From positions 248,001-312,000 of the forward strand of contig CAZSXT010000001.1 in NCBI GenBank assembly GCA_964611435.1: a DNA stretch of 64,000 nt. The letters run 5' to 3'. This document shows, one piece after another, positions 44,055 through 52,755 of this stretch (position 1 is the stretch's first letter; each line of letters starts with the position of its first letter). The notes below the pieces were generated by a model that was not told the DNA's origin, made no database searches, and was given only the letters and a program-made list of their open reading frames with translations. Source of the DNA: JAYPHU01 sp964611435. Lineage in GTDB: Bacteria > Pseudomonadota > Alphaproteobacteria > Rhodospirillales > UBA2165. The translations under genes were made by a program, and so were the position numbers.

Positions 44055-45710
44055 CTACTTCGTCCCCCAGTTTTCAATCCACAGTGTTGTCGGACCTAAA
44101 TGGCCGGTGGGCGTCACGCCGGTCAGCCATTTCGGCAGGATATAGGCGTTTGCCCGGAAATAGAGTGGTATGACCGGCAACTCGGTCGCATAGATATGCT
44201 GGAACCTTTGCCACAAAGCTCGGCGTTTTTCTTTATTCAGTTCCACTTCGATCTGCTCGATAAGCGCATCCATCTCTTTATTGCGGAAGCCGGTATAATT
44301 CTGTCCCGCCCAATTGTTGTCGGCAGTGGGGATGTGATCGGAATGTAAGGTGCCGCGCGGTACGCTCTCCGGCGCTGATATCCACGCGAACATCGCGAAG
44401 GCTGAAAATTTTCGCTGGGTCACGGTCTGGCCAAAGAACACGCGGGCCGGTTCGTTGCGGATGCGGACGTCAATCCCCAACTGCTTCCATTGGCTTTGCA
44501 GGACCTGCTCCACCAGTTCGCGAGTCCGATTGCCAGCCGTAGTCATCAGCTCAAAAGACAGTTTCTCACCTTTGGCATTGTGACGGATGCCGCGGCGTTT
44601 CACCGACCAGCCGGCACGATCCAAAAGAGCAGCCGATTTCTTGGCGTCAAAGGCATATTGCGGGGCATTTTTGTCGTAGATCCAATCCAATGGGTTGATG
44701 TTCGTGTGCGCCACTGGTTGGCGGCCGCCAAAGAGTTGGTCATTCAAGGCCTGGCGGTCGATGCCCCGGACCAGCGCCTCCCGGACCCGGCGGTCCTTGA
44801 GGATCGGGTTGTCCAAATTGAGATCAATGTGCTCGTAGATCAGCCCCGATTTGTAGACGATGTTGAACTTGCTGCCGTGTCGTTTGTCAAAGGCGAGAGC
44901 CTGGTCGATGGTGATTCCCAGATCGCCAGAGATCATATCGATCGAGCCTGAAAGGAGATTGGCCTCCAGGGCGGCGGTGTTGCCGATGACCCGGATGACC
45001 ACTCGCTTGAATTGAGGTTTCTTGCCCCACCAGGTTTCATTGGGGACCAAGACGACGTGGGAGCCCGCCCTGACTTCGGAAATCCGGTACGGCCCGAAAT
45101 AGAGGCCCTTGTTGGTCGTGTCGCTGTCGAAGGTTGTCCGGTTTTTATATTCGGCCGGGTTGGCGTCGAATATTTCTTCATCCAAATGGGCCGGAATGAG
45201 TTCGAACCCAGAGATGGAATTGTAATCAAAGAACAGCTTGTCCACATGAAAGGTGAACGTCTTATCGTCTTTTGCGTCGACCTTATAGACCCGGCGGTAA
45301 AACTCCTGCCCCGCGACACCACTTTTTGGATGCCGGCCCACTTTCCAGGTGAATATGACGTCTTTTGTAGACACAGGAACACCGTCGCCCCAAGTGGCGT
45401 CGGGACGGATTGTATATGTGACTGCGATGCCCTGTTTACCATCGGGGGTGGTTTCTTTCTTGGCCAGACCGTTTTCGATGGTGGGCAGTTGGGTGCACAG
45501 CATACACATCAATTTCCAGCCGGGATCGTGCATGGAAAAGGGCCGCCGGGTGGCGCCCAGGATGTATGACTTGGCCAGCATGGAATCGATATTCGGATGG
45601 AAGGTGGACGGAAACTGGGTCAGTCCGATGGTCAGCGTATCCTTGGCGGCATTCGCCGCACCGGACAATGTGGAGGCTAAGAGAGCCGCGAAAATCAGGA
45701 GCTTGTACAT
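44055..45710 (-). CDS. Peptide-type ABC transporter substrate-binding protein
   Basis: A 551-residue periplasmic protein of the SBP family 5 group (OppA/DppA/NikA-like). The signal peptide is clear (MYKLLIFAALLAS core, cleavage after ANA, about residue 21). The mature part has the long two-lobe layout with TWGDGVPVSTKDVIFTW (family-5 signature region) and the LNLDNPILKDRRVREALVRGIDR segment. It is the likely capture subunit of the DppB-C-D-F system encoded downstream, though a convergent gene lies between it and the fusion gene. Ligand unknown. Confidence 0.93.
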   Translation of the reverse strand: MYKLLIFAALLASTLSGAANAAKDTLTIGLTQFPSTFHPNIDSMLAKSYILGATRRPFSMHDPGWKLMCMLCTQLPTIENGLAKKETTPDGKQGIAVTYTIRPDATWGDGVPVSTKDVIFTWKVGRHPKSGVAGQEFYRRVYKVDAKDDKTFTFHVDKLFFDYNSISGFELIPAHLDEEIFDANPAEYKNRTTFDSDTTNKGLYFGPYRISEVRAGSHVVLVPNETWWGKKPQFKRVVIRVIGNTAALEANLLSGSIDMISGDLGITIDQALAFDKRHGSKFNIVYKSGLIYEHIDLNLDNPILKDRRVREALVRGIDRQALNDQLFGGRQPVAHTNINPLDWIYDKNAPQYAFDAKKSAALLDRAGWSVKRRGIRHNAKGEKLSFELMTTAGNRTRELVEQVLQSQWKQLGIDVRIRNEPARVFFGQTVTQRKFSAFAMFAWISAPESVPRGTLHSDHIPTADNNWAGQNYTGFRNKEMDALIEQIEVELNKEKRRALWQRFQHIYATELPVIPLYFRANAYILPKWLTGVTPTGHLGPTTLWIENWGTK

Positions 45711-45907
45711 GCCGAAATCTACCCAACACAGACCGTGTCAGCAATCGTCTGTCGTGCCATAATTGCGTCACGATCCTGTGCTTCGTATGATTCAAGTCAC
45801 AGATAATTGAGGATGGCCGGTTAACCTATCGCCGGATTAAAATTTGCGAGATAGCGTTTATCGTTTATGAATTGCAGATCAATCCCGGAAGGGAAGGAGA
45901 AGAGTAA

Positions 45908-46390
45908 ATGTTGAGATTTGGTTTTGTAATTGCCGTGCTCGCTGCGGTTTCGATGACGGCGCCGGATGTATCGGCCATGGGTTCCGATTCATCGCCGAAG
46001 ACGCCTACGGCGAGCGAGAACTTTGAGAATGGCAAAAAGGCCGTTTACGCCGCCAAGTATGATCGGGCTATTCGTCTGATGAACAAGGTGGTCGCCGAGC
46101 AGCCGAAAAATGCCGATGCGCACAACTACATTGGTTTTGCCTATCGCAAGATGGGAAAGTTGCATGAAGCGGCGGCTTCCTATCAAAAAGTCTTTGCAAT
46201 TGATGCGAACCACAAAGGCGCATTGGAGTATCAGGGCGAGCTTTTTCTCAAACAGAACAACCTCGCCAGCGCTCAGGCGAATCTGGCCAAGCTGACCGGG
46301 CTGTGCCCGTCGGGCTGTAAGGAACAGGCCGAGTTAAAACGGGCGATTGCGGACTATCAGGCCGCCAACCCGGCGAGCCGCGGCAGTTAA
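45908..46390 (+). CDS. Secreted tetratricopeptide protein
   Basis: A 160-residue exported protein. The signal peptide (MLRFGFVIAVLAAVSM, cleavage near VSAMG) is followed by about two to three TPR motifs (YDRAIRLMNKVVAEQPKNADAHNYIGFAYRKMGKLHEAAASYQKVFAIDANHKGALEYQGE) and a Cys pair in LCPSGC near residue 134. It would act as a small periplasmic binding scaffold. A GGAGAAG Shine-Dalgarno precedes the ATG and a strong terminator follows, so it is probably transcribed alone. Partner unknown. Confidence 0.82.
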   Translation: MLRFGFVIAVLAAVSMTAPDVSAMGSDSSPKTPTASENFENGKKAVYAAKYDRAIRLMNKVVAEQPKNADAHNYIGFAYRKMGKLHEAAASYQKVFAIDANHKGALEYQGELFLKQNNLASAQANLAKLTGLCPSGCKEQAELKRAIADYQAANPASRGS

Positions 46391-46410
46391 GTTTCCCATC
46401 ATTTCTAGGC

Positions 46411-46442
46411 AAAAGGGCGCACTGCGGTGCGCCCTTTTTTTT
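46411..46442 (+). terminator. Terminator between secreted TPR gene and convergent MFS gene
   Basis: A perfect 8-bp stem GGGCGCAC/GTGCGCCC (46415-46422 and 46427-46434) with a 4-nt loop is followed by eight T on the plus strand. Four A precede the stem, so it could also work weakly for the minus-strand MFS gene whose stop is at 46448. Confidence 0.9.
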
Positions 46443-46447
46443 GTCGG

Positions 46448-47725
46448 TCATTTGTCAGCGTTGTCCCGTTCGATGACTTGGTGAAGCTCCCGGGTTCTGG
46501 GACTTAGCGTGATCCAGAGCCAGTAAGCAGCCCCCAGAGCGGTCACGCCCAGGATGGTCGAAATTAATCCCGAGAACTCGGCAATTTGGCCGACGATGAA
46601 GGCGCCCAATGCCGGGATGGCGCGAAGGGTGAGGGCGTAGAGGCTCAATACACGCGCTCGCATTTGGTCTTCAATGTTGATCTGCAGAAGGGTTTGGTTG
46701 GTGATTAGGACGGCCGACGAGCAGATGCCGTAGAGCACCAGTAACACCGCCCCGATAAGAATATCCTGGGTGAAAAGAAACACGCTCAGGATAATCGTCG
46801 TTGCAGCAAAATTAAGGCTCATGATCTGAGCAAAACCTTGCGCCCTGCCTCGGCGGGCGAACCATAGGGACGCGATCATGGCGCCCGCGCCGGCAGCCGC
46901 GAGAAACGTCGCCAGAGTAGACGAGTCGGAGTTTAAGGCGCTTCCCACGAACGCGGGCATGAGCTCAATCACCGGGCGGAGAAAGATGCCCAAGGCGATG
47001 GCGATGAACATAAGGTGGCGCAGCCGGACGTTGGACCAGGTGTATTGAAAGCCTTCCAGGAGTTCTCGCCCCATGGACCCTCGGGTCGTGGGCTTATTCT
47101 GAGTTTCGTCGATCTTGATAAACAACAGGGCAATCAGAAAGCCGCTATAGCTTAGAGCCTTGAAGGCGAAGGCCAGACCCGCGCCGCCTAACGCCAGTAG
47201 GCCGCCCGCGACAGCCGGTCCCACGAAGCGAGCGCCTTGGGAAACAGACGTTTGGACCGCCACCGCCGGGGACAAATCCTCTCGCGGGACCAGCTTAGGC
47301 AGAATTGCGAAGTGCGCCGGGAATGCAACGCTGTTAAGGATGCCGATAGTGACCGCGAACAACGCCAATAGTTCCACCGTAATCCAACCGCCGAAGCTGG
47401 CAATGGAGAGCATGGTCATGACAATGGCGGCAAGAAACTGTGCCCAGAAGAGCGCCCATTTAGCGCTCCACCGGTCGATGAGGACGCCGGCAAGGGGCCC
47501 CACGATTACATTCGGCAGGGTCTCGGCGACAACTATTGTGCCGACCCAGGCTGTCGATCCGGTCAATTCCCAGGTCAGCCAGCCGATGGCCGTGAAAAAC
47601 ACAAACGACCCAGTCAATGACAGGGCCATGCCCCCGCAGTACCAAGCAAAATTTGGAGAGCTCAGTGCCCGGCTAATGCCGCCGAAAGTAGCTTTGGGGT
47701 TCCCGCCGCCGGGATCATCGGCCAT
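46448..47725 (-). CDS. MFS transporter (EntS/MFS_3-like)
   Basis: A 425-residue inner-membrane transporter with 12 hydrophobic segments. It resembles the siderophore/macrolide exporter branch of MFS (EntS-type): LLEGFQYTWSNVRLRHLMF cytoplasmic loop between halves, GPLAGVLIDRW in the loop between spans 2 and 3. It would export a small molecule by proton antiport; the substrate is unknown. It stands between a terminator and pyrE (34 bp upstream on the same strand), so it may follow pyrE in one transcript. Confidence 0.9.
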   Translation of the reverse strand: MADDPGGGNPKATFGGISRALSSPNFAWYCGGMALSLTGSFVFFTAIGWLTWELTGSTAWVGTIVVAETLPNVIVGPLAGVLIDRWSAKWALFWAQFLAAIVMTMLSIASFGGWITVELLALFAVTIGILNSVAFPAHFAILPKLVPREDLSPAVAVQTSVSQGARFVGPAVAGGLLALGGAGLAFAFKALSYSGFLIALLFIKIDETQNKPTTRGSMGRELLEGFQYTWSNVRLRHLMFIAIALGIFLRPVIELMPAFVGSALNSDSSTLATFLAAAGAGAMIASLWFARRGRAQGFAQIMSLNFAATTIILSVFLFTQDILIGAVLLVLYGICSSAVLITNQTLLQINIEDQMRARVLSLYALTLRAIPALGAFIVGQIAEFSGLISTILGVTALGAAYWLWITLSPRTRELHQVIERDNADK

Positions 47726-47759
47726 CGGACTCGCCTCTATCCATGGCCCATACCGCTAG

Positions 47760-48443
47760 CTACTTACCGCCGTGCGAGGCCGACCAGCCGGTCGGATCAG
47801 CCAGGAAGTCACGGACGCCTGCAATGTCTTCTGGTGCGAAGTAGCCGCCGGCTTCGGCGGCCGCTAGAACGTCCCACCAGTCACAGAGATAGTGTAGATT
47901 GACCTTGGCCTTGGCCATGGTTTCGTCGGCCCCTGGAAAGGCGCCATAGAAAAACACGACGAAGACATCGGAGACAGTGCCGCCGGCATTCCGGATCGCA
48001 TCGATGAAAGTGATCTTGCTGCCGCCGTCGGTGGCCAAGTCCTCCACCAAAAGGACATGACTGCCCTCCGGCATGTCGCCTTCAATCTGGGCATTGCGGC
48101 CAAAGCCCTTGGGCTTTTTTCGGATATAGAGCATCGGCTTGGAGACGTCTTCGGAAATCCAGGCGGCGTAAGGGATACCCGCCGTCTCTCCACCGGCGAC
48201 CAGATCAACCTTGGACATGTCCATATCCCGGTTGAGCATTTCCACACCCATCCTGATGATTTCGCGCCGTTCTTCCAGAAAGGCGATGACCTTACGGCAG
48301 TCGATGTAAACCGGGCTCGCCCAGCCTGCGGTCAGGATGTATGGCTCGGCCGGCCGGAAGTTAACCGCCTTGATGTCGATGAGATGTTTGGCGGTCGCTT
48401 CCCCGGCTTTTTTCTGCGCTTCGGTGCGCTCTCTATTTACCAT
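47760..48443 (-). CDS. pyrE: Orotate phosphoribosyltransferase
   Basis: A protein of about 227 residues that joins orotate to PRPP in pyrimidine synthesis. It has the PRPP-binding motif VLLVEDLATDGGSK near residue 130 and the type-I PRTase core. I chose ATG 48443 (MVNRERTEAQ) because GGAGAGAG lies about ten bases upstream; the frame continues to an ATG at 48464. Slightly longer than E. coli PyrE. It shares a 136-bp divergent gap with the TPR-glycosyltransferase gene. Confidence 0.94.
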   Translation of the reverse strand: MVNRERTEAQKKAGEATAKHLIDIKAVNFRPAEPYILTAGWASPVYIDCRKVIAFLEERREIIRMGVEMLNRDMDMSKVDLVAGGETAGIPYAAWISEDVSKPMLYIRKKPKGFGRNAQIEGDMPEGSHVLLVEDLATDGGSKITFIDAIRNAGGTVSDVFVVFFYGAFPGADETMAKAKVNLHYLCDWWDVLAAAEAGGYFAPEDIAGVRDFLADPTGWSASHGGK

Positions 48444-48579
48444 TTGTAAGCTCTCTCCGTGCATGATGTCCGTCTTGTGTACGCAAGATTCGGAAGCCTG
48501 ACAAATTATAGTTGGCTGCGAGATTTCGTAAAAATAAATGGCCGTAAAACAGCGGTCTTATTGGTGGACGTAACGACCC

Positions 48580-50292
48580 TTGAATTATTTCAGTACCCGG
48601 CAGGATCGGCTGCTTTCCGACGCTGTTGCCCGGCATGACGCCGGTGATCTTCAAAGCGCGGAGAGTCTCTATCGAGATGTCCTGAAGCTTAATCCGGCCT
48701 GTGCCTCGGCGCGCCACAGGTTGGGCGTCATCGCCTATCAAATGGGTAAGGTGAAAGCCGCCTTGAAATTGATCGACTCGGCGGTCGTGTTGGAACCCGA
48801 AAATCCGATCTTTCATATGTCTCTCGGCGCGCTGCTGCGCCAGCAAGGCCGGCTGGCGGAGGCCGAATCTTATTGCCAAAAAGCGGTGGATCTGGACTCT
48901 GGCAATGTCGACGCTGCGAATAACCTGGCGAACGTGTTAAGTGATCTAAAACGGACCGAAGAGGCGATCACGGAGCTTCGCCGCGCCCTTGAGTTGGCGC
49001 CTGGTCATCCGATGGCGTCGCTTAATTTAGCCAGCATCCTGCGCGGGCAAGGTGACTTGCTTGGCGCGGAGAAGGCGCTGGACGAGATCGCGGTCAGTGT
49101 GAAAGAGGCGCCAGAATATCAATATGAAAGAGCGCAGCAACGCCTGGAGGCCGACGAGCCGGAGCAAGCAGAGAGCGCTTTTAATCGGGCGCTGGACAGT
49201 GCGCCCGGCACCCCTGCGTATCTGAATGGGCTTGGTCTTGCCCGCCGGGAGCAGGGCGATGTGGCCGGCGCGCTGACACTGTATGAAGCGGCCATTCAGG
49301 CCGATCCCGGTTATGTGGAGGCGAGATGGAATCGCGCCGTGGCGCAGCTGCTTCGGGGTAATTTTAAGGCTGGTCTTGCCGATTGGGATTGGCGACGTCT
49401 CCAGAACGCGTTCTCCGAGCGCGTCTTTCCGCAGCCATTATGGACGGGGAAACGTCCCCGGCGAGGCAAGCTGCTTATTCACGCCGAACAAGGGGTGGGC
49501 GACGAGATTCTCTTTGCCGGGCTGTTGCCCTTGCTGCTGGCCGGAACATCGGACCTAGTCGTGGAATGTGATGCACGGTTGGTGGGCCTGTACCGGCGTA
49601 GCTGGCCGGGCCTGGAAATCGTGGCCAAGGCGGAGCCGATTGACCCAGCCTGCCTGCCTCCGGAGATCAGCGCCCGGGCGGGCATCGCCGATCTGGTCAA
49701 ACTGTTGCCGCCGGAAGGTCCGGAAGGGCGGGTGCCGGACGGCTATCTAAAACCGGACCCGGATCGGGTGTCAGCGTTTGGCGAGCGGCTAAAATCGCTG
49801 GGCCCCGGGCCCTTTATTGGTATCTCCTGGAAAAGCGGCGCCTGCAAAACCGGCGGTCGGAAATCCACACCGTTGGCGGCTTGGAAGAAAATTCTGACCA
49901 TTCCCGGCGCGGTATTCGTGAATCTGCAATATGGGGAGACTGACAAGGAAATTACATTGGCGGCAGAAACGTTTGGCGCGCCGATCTTCACAGACCCGGA
50001 ACTGGATCGCTTCAATGACTTGGACGGACTGGCCTCTCTCATGTCTGCACTGGATGCGGTGGTTACAACGTCGAACGTTACAGCGAACCTGGCCGGGGCC
50101 ATCGGTGCGCCGACATATATGCTGATCGACCGTGCTCCGTTTTGGTATTGGGGCGATAGCGGCCCCACCGTGCCGTTCTTCCCATCGATCCGGGCGTACC
50201 GGCAGGGGGTGGATCGCGATTGGTCGCGCGCAATTCGTGAGCTCGCGGCGGAGTTGTCCGCGTCGTTGTCGAAAGAGGCGAGGACCGGATAA
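48580..50292 (+). CDS. TPR protein with C-terminal glycosyltransferase-like domain
   Basis: A 570-residue cytoplasmic protein. Residues 10-265 hold about seven TPR repeats (such as AARHRLGVIAYQMGKVKAAL and AEARYEAAIQADPGYVEARW-type units). Residues about 295-560 form a Rossmann-type domain like GT9/heptosyltransferase or GT41-like C-domains, with HAEQGVGDEILFAGLLPLL and TSNVTANLAGAIGAPTYML. The C-domain may glycosylate proteins or glycans recognised by the TPR arm, but the catalytic base is not clear by eye. Start TTG 48580 has no clear Shine-Dalgarno. The TPR-sulfotransferase gene follows directly (TAAATG). Confidence 0.8.
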   Translation: MNYFSTRQDRLLSDAVARHDAGDLQSAESLYRDVLKLNPACASARHRLGVIAYQMGKVKAALKLIDSAVVLEPENPIFHMSLGALLRQQGRLAEAESYCQKAVDLDSGNVDAANNLANVLSDLKRTEEAITELRRALELAPGHPMASLNLASILRGQGDLLGAEKALDEIAVSVKEAPEYQYERAQQRLEADEPEQAESAFNRALDSAPGTPAYLNGLGLARREQGDVAGALTLYEAAIQADPGYVEARWNRAVAQLLRGNFKAGLADWDWRRLQNAFSERVFPQPLWTGKRPRRGKLLIHAEQGVGDEILFAGLLPLLLAGTSDLVVECDARLVGLYRRSWPGLEIVAKAEPIDPACLPPEISARAGIADLVKLLPPEGPEGRVPDGYLKPDPDRVSAFGERLKSLGPGPFIGISWKSGACKTGGRKSTPLAAWKKILTIPGAVFVNLQYGETDKEITLAAETFGAPIFTDPELDRFNDLDGLASLMSALDAVVTTSNVTANLAGAIGAPTYMLIDRAPFWYWGDSGPTVPFFPSIRAYRQGVDRDWSRAIRELAAELSASLSKEARTG

Positions 50293-52338
50293 ATGAACCA
50301 TCACCCCGCCGCTCCGCCCAAGCCGAAGACGTCAGTCAACGACCTGATGTCGAGGGCCCTCGATTGGCACCAGTCGGGCGCTCTGGATAAGGCCGAAAAA
50401 CTCTACAAGAAAGTTCTCAAGGCCGATCCCGGCAATGCGGATGCGCTTCACCTATCGGGCGTTGTTGCCCATCAGCTCGGCCGCCATCCCCGCGCTATCC
50501 AATTAATCAAGAAGGCGATCCACCGAGACGGCAATCAAGTCGCGTTCCATACCAATCTGGCGGCGATTCATAACGCGCTCGGAAGGTGGCAAGATGCGGA
50601 ACAAACCAGCCGGGCGGCGCTAGAAATTGATGAGAACCACGTGGATGCTTTGAATACGCTGGGACAAGCGCTCTGGCATCAGGGGCAGCTTGACGAGGCG
50701 ATTGCCGTTCATACCGCCGCGATCAATCTTGATCCCGGCAATCTCAATGCCCGGACCAATTTGGCGTCGCTGCAGGCACAGATCGGCCGCAACGAGGAAG
50801 CTGTCGAGTCTCTGAAGCTTGTCCTGAAACAGGACCCGAAAGGCCTTTTGGCGATGACCAATTTGGCGACGCTATTGACTTCCATGGGGCGGTTGCCTGA
50901 GGCGGAAGCCTATTGCCGGCAGGCCTTAGAGATCGATCAAAACTGCGCAAAGGCCGTTCACTGTCTTGGTGTTATCCAATCTACCCGTGGCGAGCTGAAG
51001 TCAGCGGCAGGGACGTTTAAGCATGCTTATGCGTTGAGTGGCGATGTCGGAGAGACATTGCTTAATCTCGCGTCAGTTCATGCGGCGCTGGGAGAATTTG
51101 AAGACGCGATCAGATTGTTCCAAGAAATCCTGAAATCTGATCCGAATTCGGCCAAGGCCTATTTCAATTTGGGTGTGTGTTATTCGGAAAAAGGCGACAT
51201 GGACGAAGCCCTTTCCTGTTTTCGGGCGGCTATAGAGATCGACCCGAGGAACGTCGAGGCCTACTACGCCCTTGGCACAACAGGGAAGGAAATTCTCAAC
51301 ACCAATTTCCTGCAGAATTTGCTTCTTCTGGCTGATGACCCCGCAATTTCGATCGAAGAACGGGTCAAGGTGAACTTTGCGCTGGCCGCCCAGTCCGAAC
51401 GCCAAGGCGCCGTTGGGCCCGCTTTTTCCTTTTACCTGCGCGGGAATGGTTTGCGGCGGGAATTTTTAGCCTCGCGTGGACGGGTTTATGATCCCGTCGA
51501 GCATCGACAGAAAGTGTCGCAGATCAAAGAGCTTTTTACTGAAGAGTTTTTTGAAGAGCGCTCCGAACTAGGGGACGCGTCAGATCAGCCGGTCTTCATC
51601 GTAGGTATGCCGCGATCGGGTACGACTTTGGTAGAAAAGATCGCGGCGTCACATCACGCCGTTGTTGGCACTGGAGAACGGGATGCAGTGCCGAGGTTTG
51701 CCGACAACTTTGGGCGAAACGAAGACCGGGAAGAGTCTTATCCGGCGTCAATCGCTGGTCTCACGGCAGGACTGGCGGCAGAGTTTGCAGAGACTTATCT
51801 GGCCGGCGGTCTGGGGCTAGAACCTCAAGCCTCTCGAATCGTCGACAAGATGCCGGCGAACTTTATGTATCTCGGCGTGATCGCGCTGTTGTTTCCAAGC
51901 GCTCGGGTTATTCATTGCCGCCGCGATCCGTTGGATACAGGCTTGTCCTGCTATTTCCAAAATTTTGTGCATGCACACCCGTGGAGTTGCGATCTCCACC
52001 TGATCGGCGAGTTTTATAGATGCTACGACCAGATGATGGCTCATTGGAAGTCCGTCTTGCCGTTACCGATCCTCGATGTGCAGTACGAAGACGTGGTAGC
52101 GGATCAGGAAAAGGCCAGCCGGGAAATTATCGACTTCCTCGGTTTGGACTGGGACCCGAACTGTCTTGACTTCCATAAGACAAAGAGCACGGTCCGCACG
52201 GCTTCAAAATGGCAGGTGCGCCAACCGATCTATAATAAATCTGTGGGGCGCTGGCGGAACTATGCGGCCTACCTGGCGCCGCTGATCCAATCACTGGAGA
52301 TTGATCCGGCTCAGTTACCCTTGCGGCGCGACACGTAG
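50293..52338 (+). CDS. TPR protein with C-terminal sulfotransferase domain
   Basis: A 681-residue protein. Residues 15-350 carry about nine TPR repeats (GNADALHLSGVVAHQLGR, GKTLxxxLASVHAAL and similar). The C-terminal domain is a PAPS-dependent sulfotransferase: 5'-phosphosulfate loop VFIVGMPRSGTTLVEK at about 434-449 and 3'-phosphate motif RVIHCRRDPLDTGLSCYF around 540. Bacterial TPR-sulfotransferases may sulfate proteins, glycans or lipids. The ATG follows the stop of the TPR-glycosyltransferase gene with no gap, so the two are coupled. Its last 28 nt overlap the convergent hspQ gene. Confidence 0.9.
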   Translation: MNHHPAAPPKPKTSVNDLMSRALDWHQSGALDKAEKLYKKVLKADPGNADALHLSGVVAHQLGRHPRAIQLIKKAIHRDGNQVAFHTNLAAIHNALGRWQDAEQTSRAALEIDENHVDALNTLGQALWHQGQLDEAIAVHTAAINLDPGNLNARTNLASLQAQIGRNEEAVESLKLVLKQDPKGLLAMTNLATLLTSMGRLPEAEAYCRQALEIDQNCAKAVHCLGVIQSTRGELKSAAGTFKHAYALSGDVGETLLNLASVHAALGEFEDAIRLFQEILKSDPNSAKAYFNLGVCYSEKGDMDEALSCFRAAIEIDPRNVEAYYALGTTGKEILNTNFLQNLLLLADDPAISIEERVKVNFALAAQSERQGAVGPAFSFYLRGNGLRREFLASRGRVYDPVEHRQKVSQIKELFTEEFFEERSELGDASDQPVFIVGMPRSGTTLVEKIAASHHAVVGTGERDAVPRFADNFGRNEDREESYPASIAGLTAGLAAEFAETYLAGGLGLEPQASRIVDKMPANFMYLGVIALLFPSARVIHCRRDPLDTGLSCYFQNFVHAHPWSCDLHLIGEFYRCYDQMMAHWKSVLPLPILDVQYEDVVADQEKASREIIDFLGLDWDPNCLDFHKTKSTVRTASKWQVRQPIYNKSVGRWRNYAAYLAPLIQSLEIDPAQLPLRRDT

Positions 52339-52640
52339 CCCTCGGGCGTCAGGTCTTCGAAATATTCCGCGATATCGGGATGATTGACCGGTTTGCCTGA
52401 ATAATCTGGTTCCAGGTTCCGCTCGGCGACATAGGTCCGGAGTTCACTGTCGTCCACAAGCACGTGGTACCAGGGCTTTTCCCGGGGCGGGCGTGACCGC
52501 GCCACCTGATTGTACCAATCCTCGGTGCCGTTGAAACGGTGATCAACGTCGATGATCACGCCTCGGTAATCGAATTTTCTATGATGGATCAGCTGACCCA
52601 CTCCGAACTTCGCTTCCGACTGTGGTAAATCGTTGGGCAT
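52311..52640 (-). CDS. hspQ: Heat shock protein HspQ
   Basis: A 109-residue protein with the HspQ pattern: KFGVGQLIHHRKFDYRGVIIDVD near the start, then PWYHVLVDDSELRTYVAERNLEPD. HspQ binds hemimethylated DNA and acts as a Lon specificity factor for damaged proteins. Length and motif order are normal. The gene runs opposite to the TPR-sulfotransferase gene and overlaps its end by 28 nt. No heat-shock promoter could be picked out upstream. Confidence 0.93.
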   Translation of the reverse strand: MPNDLPQSEAKFGVGQLIHHRKFDYRGVIIDVDHRFNGTEDWYNQVARSRPPREKPWYHVLVDDSELRTYVAERNLEPDYSGKPVNHPDIAEYFEDLTPEGYVSRRKGN

Positions 52641-52755
52641 GGTGAAATGTCTGGCTCGTTGAGGCTGGCTATCTTATGAAGTGAGGACGGAGATCGCCCT
52701 TTTCCAGGTTATTGTAGCGTGAAGGACCCCGTGGGCAAAGTAAACCGGCGCAAAC

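Noticed and set aside
48057..48449. 130-codon frame opposite pyrE
   Set aside because: pyrE is unmistakable by motif; the opposite frame has no ribosome site and no known pattern.
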